Positions 1-7,990 are shown, numbered from the stretch's first letter. The stretch: 19,266 nucleotides of DNA from an uncultured Spirochaetales bacterium (GCA_934276485.1 CAKQTE010000023.1:1-19266), one strand, 5' to 3'. Notes: a model not told the origin generated them from the letters alone. Numbers and translations are program-made.

Positions 1-594
1 ATTTGCGATTACATGAATCTCTAATCCATTGATACTCTAAAACCTTTTTGGAGGGGGGCTCCGATTTTATCGGTCTTCCTCTCCATTTTTGTCGGTCACG
101 CTATACTTTAAATTCGAAAGAAAACAATGAAACGTCAAAACAGTCCAGCAAACAGTGAAAGAGCTTTTCTTGCCCTATTTTAGCAGTTTTTGAGAAAAGT
201 GAGAGTAAGGCACCAAATCTTATCATGCAATTTACCTCATACTATAGCAGTAAAAAATGAGGTTTGAGCATTGTCCGTATAATGTCCGTTTTTGTCCGCT
301 ATAAGTCCGGTTACTTAGCAAGGATTTATTTTTAATATTTTCATCAACAGGTAAAGAGAGATTTCTCATAAAAGAAGTATACACCTTCTTCTTTTATTAC
401 AGAAGAAATTTGTGCTGCCAAAGAAATTAAATTCGCCCAAGGCCAAGGCGTTCTCAAGGATTTTAATTTCTTCCTTTTTTCGTGATACCGCCATTTGAGA
501 GGTTGGTTCTAACACAACAATTTGTTTGGTATGTCCAAGTCGCTCTTGGTCCAATGTCAAGCATTGTTGTGCCCATTTTTTTAGAGCCAACAAC
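1..594. other. Left regulatory region without a convincing gene
   Basis: No convincing gene is seen before the sigma-like gene at 595. The stretch holds a 7-bp inverted repeat (ACCTCAT 234-240 / ATGAGGT 257-263), a consensus TATAAT box at 278-283 inside phased GTCCG repeats, and a G-rich element near 51-60. A minus-strand open frame at 366-611 is discussed as a possible fragment only. The position suggests the early promoter/operator region of the replication operon; that is inference. Confidence 0.5.
273..309. repeat. Four helically phased GTCCG repeats around a TATAAT box
   Basis: GTCCG occurs at 273-277, 284-288, 294-298 and 305-309, so the start-to-start spacing is 11, 10 and 11 bp, about one DNA turn each. 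The spacers are TATAAT, TTTTT and CTATAA. The first spacer is a perfect -10 hexamer, but no good -35 box lies 16-18 bp upstream. Same-face repeats of this kind are typical of operator or iteron arrays bound cooperatively by one protein. Confidence 0.6.
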
Positions 595-1077
595 ATGTCA
601 GAAAATGGCAAGGCTGGTATTTTATATACCTATTTTTGTAATGATAAATCGTATCCCATCTTCGAAGGACAAGATGGAGTCACAAAAGAATTAATACTGA
701 TTTTGCAAGAAATGGATCACGAAGAGGAACTTCAAGAACGTTATTCAAGAGAAAATACAGATTTCAAAGTAGAGGCGTTGAAAGTAATGTGCACTACAGA
801 TGAACGTTCATCTGATCCAGTTGAATGCATTGCTGATTCTACTCATTCCCCAGAAATGGTCTTGTTCAAGGAAGGAAATAAGATGACAAGAAGAAAAAAG
901 CTTGATGCTCTTATTCCATATCTCACATCAGATCAGGAAAAGCTTTATCGATATCTTTGCATGGGCTTAAAGGCAAAAGAGATAGCCGATATTTTCAATA
1001 CCTCTGAAGACGCCATAAAGAAACGTAAAAGAAAACTCATCGCAAGATTTCAACGACTTTTGAAAGAAAAATTTTAA
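595..1077 (+). CDS. Sigma-70 region 4-like phage transcription regulator
   Basis: Predicted 160-aa basic-tailed protein. Residues 108-160 look like a sigma-70 region 4/LuxR-type helix-turn-helix (LTSDQEKLYRYLCMGLKAKE, then IADIFNTSEDAIKKRKRKL), the form seen in sigma-like regulators of phages and integrative elements. The acidic N-terminal part (FEGQDGVTKELILILQEMDH) resembles the leader of the same family. There is no sigma region 2, so it probably acts as a DNA-binding activator rather than a full sigma factor. The ATG at 595 is chosen because conserved-looking sequence begins there; an upstream ATG at 526 is possible, but its extra 23 residues look like non-coding sequence. No good Shine-Dalgarno is visible. 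It precedes the replication genes and could control them or bind the GTCCG repeats; both are guesses. Confidence 0.72.
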   Translation: MSENGKAGILYTYFCNDKSYPIFEGQDGVTKELILILQEMDHEEELQERYSRENTDFKVEALKVMCTTDERSSDPVECIADSTHSPEMVLFKEGNKMTRRKKLDALIPYLTSDQEKLYRYLCMGLKAKEIADIFNTSEDAIKKRKRKLIARFQRLLKEKF

Positions 1078-1080
1078 GGA

Positions 1081-1092
1081 AGGCTCCCTTTT
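1081..1092 (+). repeat. 12-mer AGGCTCCCTTTT, copy 1
   Basis: An exact 12-mer starting 4 nt after the sigma-like gene. The identical 12-mer recurs at 11784-11795 upstream of the primase gene. Both copies are followed by a CGG-containing segment and then TATAAG, and both lie in leaders of replication gene blocks. It may be a shared regulatory or module-junction element. Confidence 0.5.
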
Positions 1093-1175
1093 GGCGGATA
1101 TAAGCAAGGGCAAGAAGAAATCAGCAAGGTTTCGCTGCTCTCTGGCAATGAGCCAGTAAACGGAAGGAGCGACAA

Positions 1176-1376
1176 ATGAAACACAAAGTAAAAATTAAAG
1201 TCGCAAAGAATGATATGGAGTCCGAGATGGTTTTGTCATCTATGACAAAGCGAATAACTTCTCGAATCGCAAAGTTCCTGTTTGGGGATTATTCTGAGGT
1301 ATTAGTCCTCTCTCCAGGTAAGACAGTCAAAGCTGTGGAGATCCATGAAATTGAGGAGGTTAATCATGCAGGATAA
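1176..1376 (+). CDS. Small basic early phage protein, unknown function
   Basis: Predicted 66 aa, lysine-rich at the N-terminus (MKHKVKIKVAKND), with no motif I recognise and no membrane segment. The start is well supported: GGAAGGAG lies about 6 nt before the ATG. A short hairpin (CTGGC 1142-1146 / GCCAG 1152-1156) sits just upstream of the ribosome site. The stop overlaps the start of the next gene by 11 nt, so the two are probably translated together. Small ORFs of this kind commonly precede the DUF2800 gene in phage replication operons. Function cannot be read from the sequence. Confidence 0.72.
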   Translation: MKHKVKIKVAKNDMESEMVLSSMTKRITSRIAKFLFGDYSEVLVLSPGKTVKAVEIHEIEEVNHAG

Positions 1377-1776
1377 GAATTTCTACATCTCAAAAGCTGA
1401 AGAGTATGAAAAGCTAGCTAAGGCTATGAGACATATGGCTGAACTTTCTGAGCAAGAAGACCTCTTTGAAGAAGAAGAGCTTGATGGTGGACTTGATGAT
1501 AACGGACATCCTCTTGATATGGACAAGACTGAAAGAGCTGCTATTGAGGAAAAAGAAGCGAAAGAAGGTCTTGAAGCAGTAGTCCTTTCAAACACTGTTG
1601 AAGAAACAGTTACCTTGGATGATATCCGAAAAGTACTCGTTCAGAAGAAGCAGAAAGGATTGTCAGCTGAAATCAAAGAACTTCTCTCTTCTTTTGGCAT
1701 ATCCAGGGTCTCTGCACTTGAGGAGTCCAAATTCCATGAGTTTTATGTGAAAGCAAAGATGCTGGGAGATATGTGA
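1366..1776 (+). CDS. Phage protein of the type often labelled 'rrp5-like', function unknown
   Basis: Predicted 136 aa, acidic and helical. The start at 1366 (MQDKNFYISKAEEYEKLAKA) is preferred over an upstream in-frame ATG because GAGGAGG lies 7 nt before it. Residues 1-25 form an amphipathic helix; a very acidic stretch (EQEDLFEEEELDG) follows near 28-40; the C-terminal third (VTLDDIRKVLVQKKQKGLSA) resembles the short C-terminal domain of small phage proteins that precede DUF2800 genes and are often mis-named rRNA biogenesis protein rrp5. That name comes from automatic annotation, not known function. The stop overlaps the ATG of the nuclease gene by one base (TGATG), implying coupled translation. 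It may be a recombination accessory protein, by position only. Confidence 0.72.
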   Translation: MQDKNFYISKAEEYEKLAKAMRHMAELSEQEDLFEEEELDGGLDDNGHPLDMDKTERAAIEEKEAKEGLEAVVLSNTVEETVTLDDIRKVLVQKKQKGLSAEIKELLSSFGISRVSALEESKFHEFYVKAKMLGDM

Positions 1777-2882
1777 TGCCAGGAACACACTCGTTACTAT
1801 CTCCATCCGCATCTGAGCGTTGGCTCAATTGTCCACCTTCTGCAAGGCTTACTGAAGGTATTGTAGAAGACCAAAGCAGCTATGCAGAGGAAGGAACAGA
1901 GGCGCATAGCCTTTGCGAGTATAAGGTCAATTCTCTTCTAGGCTTGGATGTGCAAGACCCAAGAAGAGATATGAAGTTCCTTAATGCTGAAATGGAAGAT
2001 TCTTCGGACGAATATGCAGCATTCGTTGAGGAAGTTGCAAATTCAGGAAAGTTGCATTTCATCCAAACAGAGCTGTCCATCGATATTTCTCGATATGTTC
2101 CAGAGTGCAGAGGAACTGGTGACTGTATTGTTATTGTTGATGCAAAACTTCACATAATCGATTTCAAGTATGGAAAAGGCGTTGAAGTCAATGCAGAGCA
2201 TAATACTCAGCTCATGCTATATGCTCTCGGTGCTTTAGAGCTTTTGGACGATATCTATGAAATCGAATCAGTCTCTTTGACAATCTTTCAACCAAGAATC
2301 GCCAATGTAACTTCATGGAGTATTGGAAAGGCAGAGCTTATTACTTGGGCAGAAAAAGAACTCAAGCCTAAGGCACTACTTGCTTTCAATGGAGAAGGAA
2401 ATCAAGCATCAGGACCATGGTGCAGATTCTGTAAGCTAAGAGCTAACTGCAGGAAGAGAGCTGAGGATAATCTTGCTCTAGCTCGGTTTGAGTTCAAGAA
2501 TCCTCCAACACTCCAAGATGATGAGTTAACAGAAGTATTGAACAAAGCTGATGAACTCTCCTCTTGGTGTGAAGACGTCAAGGAATATGCCCTCAACGTA
2601 TTGATTAATGGTGGACATATTGAAGGCTTCAAGATTGTAGAGGGGCGCTCTATTCGGAAATACACAGATGAAGAGTCTGTTGCAAAGACTGTCAGGGATG
2701 CAGGATTTGACCCTTATGAGCATAGGGTTCTTGGTATTACAGCCATGACAGGATTATTGGGAAAGAAGAAATTCAATGAGCTATTGTCTTCTTTCATCAT
2801 AAAACCACAGGGCAAGCCAACGCTTGCAAAGGAAAGCGATAAGCGCCCTGCAATAGGTACAAATGATTTCAATGACAAATAG
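1776..2882 (+). CDS. DUF2800 Cas4-like PD-(D/E)XK nuclease with probable Fe-S cluster
   Basis: Predicted 368-aa phage exonuclease of the Cas4/RecB-nuclease superfamily. The visible nuclease core is H44 (EEGTEAH), D116 (RGTGDCIV), then IDFKYGKG with D129 and K131, and Q145 (HNTQLMLYA), the normal spacing of a PD-(D/E)XK site. Four cysteines are placed as in Cas4 and AddB Fe-S nucleases: C19 at the N-terminus and C216, C219 and C225 (CRFCKLRANC) at the end of the nuclease domain. A GTG at 1773 is also possible, but ATG 1776 has GGGAG 8 nt upstream and overlaps the previous stop. The C-terminal ~130 residues are a family-specific extension. It is followed directly by the ssDNA-binding protein and polymerase, so a role in phage DNA end processing or recombination is likely. 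Confidence 0.88.
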   Translation: MPGTHSLLSPSASERWLNCPPSARLTEGIVEDQSSYAEEGTEAHSLCEYKVNSLLGLDVQDPRRDMKFLNAEMEDSSDEYAAFVEEVANSGKLHFIQTELSIDISRYVPECRGTGDCIVIVDAKLHIIDFKYGKGVEVNAEHNTQLMLYALGALELLDDIYEIESVSLTIFQPRIANVTSWSIGKAELITWAEKELKPKALLAFNGEGNQASGPWCRFCKLRANCRKRAEDNLALARFEFKNPPTLQDDELTEVLNKADELSSWCEDVKEYALNVLINGGHIEGFKIVEGRSIRKYTDEESVAKTVRDAGFDPYEHRVLGITAMTGLLGKKKFNELLSSFIIKPQGKPTLAKESDKRPAIGTNDFNDK

Positions 2883-2892
2883 GAGAAAAAAG

Positions 2893-3462
2893 ATGTCAAA
2901 AATTGAAAATCCAACAAAGGTTATCACGGGACCAGATACACGCTGGTCATATGCAAATGTTTGGGAGCCAAAGGCTATCGGAGATGGCACAGTAGAGAAG
3001 TACTCTGTATCTCTCATCATTCCTAAGAGCGACGGAAAGACTATCGCAAAGATAAATGCCGCAATCAAGGCTGCATACAAGGAAGGCGAATCAAAGCTAA
3101 AGGGAAATGGCAAAAGCGTACCTGCACTTAGTGCAATCAAGACACCTCTTAGAGATGGTGATGTAGAAAGACCCGATGATCCTGCTTATGCAGATTCATA
3201 TTTTGTGAATGCTAACAGCACTACTGCTCCAGGCATTGTTGATAAGGATTGCAACAGGGTTCTTGAACGTTCTACAGTTTATAGCGGTGTTTACGGAAGA
3301 GCGTCAATTAATTTCTATGCCTTCAACAGCAACGGAAATAAAGGAATTGCATGTGGCCTTCAGAATCTTCAGCTTTTACGCTCAGGCGAGCCTCTTGGAA
3401 GCAAGGCAAGTGCAGAAGACGACTTTGCAACGGATGATGATTTTGATGACTTTTTAGCATAA
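2893..3462 (+). CDS. Phage ssDNA-binding protein, DUF2815/Enc34 family
   Basis: Predicted 189 aa. The N-terminal IENPTKVITGPDTRWSYANV, the beta-rich middle (KYSVSLIIPKSDGKTIAKI) and NFYAFNSNGNKGIACGLQNL match the DUF2815 family, characterised in phage Enc34 as an OB-fold ssDNA-binding protein. The last ~16 residues are highly acidic (AEDDFATDDDFDDFLA), the usual tail with which SSB proteins contact partners. The start at 2893 follows AGGAG (2881-2885) that overlaps the stop of the nuclease gene; an in-frame ATG 30 nt upstream lies inside that gene and is less likely. It sits between nuclease and polymerase and should coat single strands during replication and recombination. Confidence 0.9.
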   Translation: MSKIENPTKVITGPDTRWSYANVWEPKAIGDGTVEKYSVSLIIPKSDGKTIAKINAAIKAAYKEGESKLKGNGKSVPALSAIKTPLRDGDVERPDDPAYADSYFVNANSTTAPGIVDKDCNRVLERSTVYSGVYGRASINFYAFNSNGNKGIACGLQNLQLLRSGEPLGSKASAEDDFATDDDFDDFLA

Positions 3463-3513
3463 GGCCATATAAAACCTTATTGGGCCATAGGTGATGAGCT
3501 TATGGCCTTTTAC
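3461..3513 (+). terminator. Hairpin after the ssDNA-binding protein gene, weak terminator or attenuator
   Basis: AAGGCCATA (3461-3469) pairs perfectly with TATGGCCTT (3501-3509) across a 31-nt loop; another GGCCATA (3483-3489) inside the loop could form an alternative pairing. Only a broken T stretch follows (TTTTACTTATTT). It may partly terminate or protect the 3' end upstream of polA rather than stop transcription fully. Confidence 0.45.
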
Positions 3514-3537
3514 TTATTTCGATAAAGAGGAATAAAA

Positions 3538-5481
3538 ATGAATACACTTTCGATAGACATAGAGACATACTCGTCAGTTAGCCTGCAGAAGTCGGGTGTT
3601 TATAGATATACTGAATCAGAGGACTTTGAGATACTCCTCTTTTCATACAGCGTGGATAATGGCCCAGTAATCACAGTAGATTTAACAAAAGGCGAGATAA
3701 TTCCTGATAAAATCATTGAGGCGATTAAAAGCGACGATATTATCAAGTGGGCTTTCAATGCAACATTTGAACGTATCTGCCTATCTCGATACCTAGGATT
3801 GGGTACAGGCATGTATTTATCGCCATCATCCTGGAGATGCTCTATGGTGTGGTCAGCTTATCTTTCTCTTCCTTTATCGCTTGAAGGAGCTGGTGCTGTA
3901 TTGGGCTTAGAAAAGCAAAAGCTGAAAGAAGGCAAGAATCTTATAAGATATTTCTGCACTCCATGCATCCCAACAAGATCCAATGGTGGTAGAACCAGAA
4001 ATCTCCCAATTCACGATGAAGCAAAGTGGGAGCTATTCAAAACCTACAACAAGAGGGATGTTGAAGTGGAACTTGGTATAAAACAGAGGCTTTCAAAGTA
4101 TCCAGTACCTGATGAAGTATGGAACGAATACGTAATCGACCAGGAGATAAATGATAGAGGTGTACTTCTCGATATGGATCTGGTTAGAAGTGCCATCAGG
4201 ATCAATGAGGTCTCTTCTGAGCATATATTGAATAAGATGATAGAATTGACCGAGCTGGATAATCCAAATTCTGTAATTCAGCTAAAATCATGGCTCAATG
4301 AAAATGATGTCGTTATTGATAGTCTGGGTAAAAAGGATGTCAAAGAACTTATTTCTACTTCATTGCAAGATGATGTAAGAGATGTATTAAAATTGAGGCT
4401 TCAGCTATCAAAATCGTCAATCAAGAAATATCAAGCTATGGTTAACACCGTGTGCAATGATGGACGAACTAGAGGTATGTTCCAGTTCTATGGCGCAAAT
4501 AGAACAGGGAGGTGGAGTGGCAGGCTTATTCAATTGCAAAACCTTCCTCGAAATCAAATAGATGATTTAATTACTGCAAGAGAAGCTGTAAAGACTGGTG
4601 ACTATGAGTTTCTTTCTTCTCTTTATGATGATGTTCCTTCCTTATTGTCGCAGCTATTAAGAACAGCCTTTATTGCAAAAGATGGAACAAGATTTATTGT
4701 ATCTGACTACTCTGCAGTAGAAGCTAGAGTAATTGCTTGGTATGCAAAAGAAGAATGGAGACAAAAGGTATTTTACGATGGTGGAGATATCTATTCTGAA
4801 TCAGCATCAAAGATGTTTGGTGTCCCTGTTGGAAAGCATGGTCCAAATGCTGAGTTAAGACAGAAAGGAAAGATAGCAGAGCTTGCTCTTGGGTATGGTG
4901 GTTCAGTTGGAGCATTGAAAGCCATGGGAGCATTGGAGATGGGATTAAAGGAAGAGGAGCTTCAACCTCTAGTCAATTCCTGGAGACTATCAAATCCTAG
5001 GGTAGTTAAGTTTTGGTGGGCAGTCGATTCTGCAGCAAAGGACGCAATCAAGAATAAAACAACAGCATCTTGCTACGGCTTGGTGTTTTCCTATCAAAGT
5101 GGATTTTTATGCATAACTCTCCCATCTAAAAGAAAACTCTATTATGTAAAGCCCAAAATAGCAATGAACCAATATGGCTCTGAAAGCATAACGTATGAGG
5201 GCATTGGAGCTACAAAGAAATGGGAAAGAATCGAAACCTATGGACCTAAACTGGTTGAAAACATTGTGCAGGCAACCAGCAGAGACCTTCTTGCGTTCTC
5301 AATGCAGAATTTGAAGAGTCTAGGAATAGTAATGCATATCCATGATGAACTTGTAATAGAGGTTACAAAAAACATTGCTCTTACTGAAGTAGTAAAAGTG
5401 ATGTCTAAATCCCCTGTATGGGCTAAAGGGTTGGAACTCAATGCAGATGGGTATGAGACAGATTTCTATATGAAAGACTGA
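3538..5481 (+). CDS. Phage family A DNA polymerase with 3'-5' exonuclease
   Basis: Predicted 647 aa, the usual size of phage polymerases that lack the 5' nuclease of Pol I. The proofreading domain shows ExoI SIDIET (D7, E9), ExoII WAFNATFER (N74) and ExoIII YNKRDVE (Y170, D174). The polymerase domain shows motif A VSDYSAVEAR (D390, E395), motif B RQKGKIAELALGYGG (R441, K445, Y453) and motif C MHIHDELVIEV (H602, D603). All catalytic residues are present. The start follows AGAGG 7 nt before ATG. It lies directly downstream of the ssDNA-binding protein, so it probably copies the phage genome. The cargo island starts just after its stop; in related phages the primase/VirE gene often follows at a short distance, as it does here once the island is skipped. 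Confidence 0.95.
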   Translation: MNTLSIDIETYSSVSLQKSGVYRYTESEDFEILLFSYSVDNGPVITVDLTKGEIIPDKIIEAIKSDDIIKWAFNATFERICLSRYLGLGTGMYLSPSSWRCSMVWSAYLSLPLSLEGAGAVLGLEKQKLKEGKNLIRYFCTPCIPTRSNGGRTRNLPIHDEAKWELFKTYNKRDVEVELGIKQRLSKYPVPDEVWNEYVIDQEINDRGVLLDMDLVRSAIRINEVSSEHILNKMIELTELDNPNSVIQLKSWLNENDVVIDSLGKKDVKELISTSLQDDVRDVLKLRLQLSKSSIKKYQAMVNTVCNDGRTRGMFQFYGANRTGRWSGRLIQLQNLPRNQIDDLITAREAVKTGDYEFLSSLYDDVPSLLSQLLRTAFIAKDGTRFIVSDYSAVEARVIAWYAKEEWRQKVFYDGGDIYSESASKMFGVPVGKHGPNAELRQKGKIAELALGYGGSVGALKAMGALEMGLKEEELQPLVNSWRLSNPRVVKFWWAVDSAAKDAIKNKTTASCYGLVFSYQSGFLCITLPSKRKLYYVKPKIAMNQYGSESITYEGIGATKKWERIETYGPKLVENIVQATSRDLLAFSMQNLKSLGIVMHIHDELVIEVTKNIALTEVVKVMSKSPVWAKGLELNADGYETDFYMKD

Positions 5482-5527
5482 ACTAAAAAAGCGGATTCGA
5501 CTTCCTTGTGGATGCCGGACCTTGCAG

Positions 5528-5788
5528 TTAGTCATTGTTTTCTTCTTTCAACTTGTATTTTTCAATAGCTTTCAAATACTGCTGTTTTTTACTTCTATTT
5601 CTATCCAATTTGAAATCTTCCTGGATTATATAAGCTTCATTATAGAAATAGGCCTTGTCTTCATCAATTAGACAATAAAGGCATTTTCCTCCTTTTCCTG
5701 TAGAATATGTTTTTCCATCAATCTCAATAAAATTTGATACTGCTGGCGATTCAAATCTGAATGTCTGCTTCTGTTCAAAATATCCCAT
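5528..5788 (-). CDS. Small protein of unknown function at the edge of the cargo island
   Basis: Predicted 86 aa on the minus strand, convergent with the polymerase gene. It has a CxxC pair (GGKCLYCLIDEDKAYFYNEA), many aromatic residues, and a lysine-rich C-terminal helix (RSKKQQYLKAIEKYKLKEEN). I do not recognise a family. AGGGG lies about 10 nt upstream of the ATG. The AT-rich base use and the minus strand match the methyltransferase genes rather than the phage core, so it was probably acquired with the island. It could be an accessory of the restriction-modification module, but nothing in the sequence proves this. Confidence 0.55.
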   Translation of the reverse strand: MGYFEQKQTFRFESPAVSNFIEIDGKTYSTGKGGKCLYCLIDEDKAYFYNEAYIIQEDFKLDRNRSKKQQYLKAIEKYKLKEENND

Positions 5789-5882
5789 TGCCTAATTCCC
5801 CTGTAAGATACTAAATGATGATACTGTACAACAATCTTACAATTATTCGTATATTGATAATTCTACGAAATCAAAAGTTGGA

Positions 5883-5921
5883 TTTACAAGTAACCATATC
5901 GTCTTGTACTATATAAAGTAC
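5883..5921 (+). promoter_or_regulatory. Probable promoter of the PLD nuclease gene with inverted repeat
   Basis: TTTACA (5883-5888) and TACTAT (5907-5912) are separated by 18 bp, a plausible sigma-70 promoter just before the nuclease gene. GTACT (5906-5910) and AGTAC (5917-5921) form a 5-bp inverted repeat that spans the -10 box, where a repressor could bind. The start codon lies about 20 bp downstream. Confidence 0.45.
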
Positions 5922-5934
5922 TTGGTGGTGATAT

Positions 5935-7161
5935 ATGAAATTGATAAATCAGCCTTTTGATAATAGGAATGTTGGAGACACACTAATCGAATTATTGGAA
6001 ATAGCAGACTTTCACTCGTTCGATTTTGTTGTTGCATTTGCAAAAAACAGCGGAGTTCTGCAACTTAAAAATGCTTTTGATAAGTTCAGAAAAAATAAAG
6101 GGGTGATTAATGCATATGTTGGAATTGATTTAAATGGAACATCATATGAAGCGCTAACGAACCTTTTTAATTCAACAGATACTCTGCATATTGTACATTT
6201 CGAAAATCGACAGACTTTTCATCCGAAGTTGTATCGTCTAAAGGGGAAAAATCGAGTTGCTTTTATCATTGGCTCTAGTAACATTACTGGTGGAGGGCTT
6301 TGGACAAACATTGAAAGCTCTATATTGATTGACAGTAACGAGAGAAACCTAGATGTAGTCAATCTTGATAAGTCATTTACTGATTATATAAAACGACTTG
6401 ATACACTTGGGTCGTCTTGCCTTTCAATTAAGACACAAGAACAGATAGATGATTTGCTCGATAAGGGCTATGTTCCTAGAGAACTTGATGTTGTGTTGAA
6501 GCCAAGAGACAATGATATCTCAAGGCATAAACTTTTTGGGAAGGGCGTTAATGCAATAAAGTCTTGCGGAAGTCAAAGAATAGAGCGAATACACACAACT
6601 GAAACAAATCGTCTTGATGTGGCCAGCATCACAAACAATCTGGAGACCTTTTGGATTGAGTCTCGTGCAATGACAGGTGGATCGAGGAATATTCTAGATC
6701 TTTCAAAAAAATCTCTGTTGGAATATGGCGATCCATCAGGAACTGTATTTGACATGGACGATGATAAATTCATTCGAGGGGCCGTTGAATTCTTTGGGCT
6801 TGACCCAATGGATGAATCTCAAAGAAAAGACATAACACTGAATTTCCAAGGACTGGATTATAAGGGGAACACAATACTGTATCCAGAGGGGGATAAAGCT
6901 AATGGTACATGGCGGATTCAAATAAAGGGTATAGATGCAAATGGCAGAGAGATAACATCTGCATTCAGAGATTTAGCTCCTGGTTCAACACCATTCTTAG
7001 TCAACAAGATATTGGCTTTTAGCAGAATCGATGACAGCTACTATTATCTCTCTGTTTATGAACCTTTTAGACTTGATGACTTTATGAAGGCTTCCAGTAT
7101 TTTGGCTCACAATGGACAGACTAGTACAGCAAAACTGATGGGGCTGTTTAAAAACGGCTGA
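5935..7161 (+). CDS. PLD-family nuclease, probable NgoFVII/BfiI-like restriction endonuclease
   Basis: Predicted 408 aa. The N-terminal ~150 residues are a phospholipase D-type nuclease domain with one HKD-like motif: H96 and K98 in TFHPKLYRLKG, followed by IIGSSNITGGGL (S114, S115, N116). One such motif per chain is usual for the dimeric BfiI and NgoFVII restriction enzymes, which cut DNA without a metal ion. The C-terminal ~130 residues (beta-rich; GTWRIQIKGIDANGREITSA) may be the DNA-recognition part, but I cannot assign a fold. GGTGGT lies 5 nt before the ATG. It has its own probable promoter and runs head-to-head into two adenine methyltransferase genes, overlapping the second by 14 bp. 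This context makes a restriction role likelier than a phospholipase or other PLD role. Target sequence unknown. Confidence 0.78.
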   Translation: MKLINQPFDNRNVGDTLIELLEIADFHSFDFVVAFAKNSGVLQLKNAFDKFRKNKGVINAYVGIDLNGTSYEALTNLFNSTDTLHIVHFENRQTFHPKLYRLKGKNRVAFIIGSSNITGGGLWTNIESSILIDSNERNLDVVNLDKSFTDYIKRLDTLGSSCLSIKTQEQIDDLLDKGYVPRELDVVLKPRDNDISRHKLFGKGVNAIKSCGSQRIERIHTTETNRLDVASITNNLETFWIESRAMTGGSRNILDLSKKSLLEYGDPSGTVFDMDDDKFIRGAVEFFGLDPMDESQRKDITLNFQGLDYKGNTILYPEGDKANGTWRIQIKGIDANGREITSAFRDLAPGSTPFLVNKILAFSRIDDSYYYLSVYEPFRLDDFMKASSILAHNGQTSTAKLMGLFKNG

Positions 7162-7990
7162 GCCATTCTTCGTGCTTGTTTCTTCTGGATCCAGTAATGC
7201 CTCCGTTTGCGCCTTTTAACTGAAGCTTGATAGCATCATAGCCTAAAGTCACGTTCTCTGATACGTATAGTGGATTTTGAAATGAAGTTTTATATCGTTG
7301 AATGAATTCATTGATATCGAACATGAAGGAATATCCTGTAGTATTCATGTAGGGAGGATCAACATACACAATTGAATTAGGAGAAATGTCAAAAGAGAAA
7401 AAAGACATAATGTCTCCTCTTATACCGTTTACTCCATGCATATCTCTAACAATCGCTGTAATGCGCTTTTTCAACTCTGAGGGAGACGGTTGCATCGGAT
7501 TTGCAGGGCTTCTTCGGATACTATTTACCGTAGGTTCCCAATAATCTCGAAAACATGCATTATCCCACTTTCCATTCTTGCTAGTAATTTGTTTTCCTCC
7601 AAACGAGTTTGCCTGAAGAATCGGATAAAGTTCTGCTTCGTGTATCCCTGGATTGCTAGATACGAGAGTTGCAAGATGGTTTTTATATTCTCGCTTATCG
7701 TTCGGTAAGCTTGAGAGAATCTCATTGAAGTACTTCATGTTAAATAGGCCATAACCTATAGTGCTCCAGAAAGCACCCCAGGAACTAATATCAAGCATAG
7801 TAATATTTTGTGGACGAATACCTCTATTAACTAGCTCTATGGAGATTGCACCAGAACCACAACATAGGTCATAAAACATAGTATTTTCCGTTATGTTGCA
7901 ATCAGAAAAAATAATATCCACAATAGCTTTTGCAAGTCTCTGCTTGCCTCCCTGATAAGTGCAGGGAACTCTCAGTACTCCTGCATTCAT
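7148..7990 (-). CDS. Dam/D12-class DNA adenine methyltransferase
   Basis: Predicted 280 aa with D12-class N6-adenine methyltransferase motifs: motif X at the N-terminus (TYQGGKQRLAKAI, 11-23), SAM-binding motif I FYDLCCGSGAIS (39-50), and catalytic motif IV VYVDPPYMNT (DPPY 211-214). The final motif is followed by a basic tail ending near GGITGSRRNKHEEW. Its ATG overlaps the stop of the upstream methyltransferase by four bases (ATGA), so translation is coupled. Its 3' end overlaps the convergent nuclease gene by 14 bp. The length fits a full enzyme. It probably methylates the site cut by the PLD nuclease or protects phage DNA from host enzymes; the target (GATC or other) cannot be told from sequence alone. 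Confidence 0.85.
   Translation of the reverse strand: MNAGVLRVPCTYQGGKQRLAKAIVDIIFSDCNITENTMFYDLCCGSGAISIELVNRGIRPQNITMLDISSWGAFWSTIGYGLFNMKYFNEILSSLPNDKREYKNHLATLVSSNPGIHEAELYPILQANSFGGKQITSKNGKWDNACFRDYWEPTVNSIRRSPANPMQPSPSELKKRITAIVRDMHGVNGIRGDIMSFFSFDISPNSIVYVDPPYMNTTGYSFMFDINEFIQRYKTSFQNPLYVSENVTLGYDAIKLQLKGANGGITGSRRNKHEEWLSRF

Noticed and set aside
2781..3140. 119-codon minus-strand open frame
   Set aside because: Antisense to the ssDNA-binding protein gene; its hydrophobic content is a by-product of the complementary codons.
5482..5527. Terminator between polA and the orphan gene
   Set aside because: A T6 run exists on the minus strand, but no stem of useful length precedes it.
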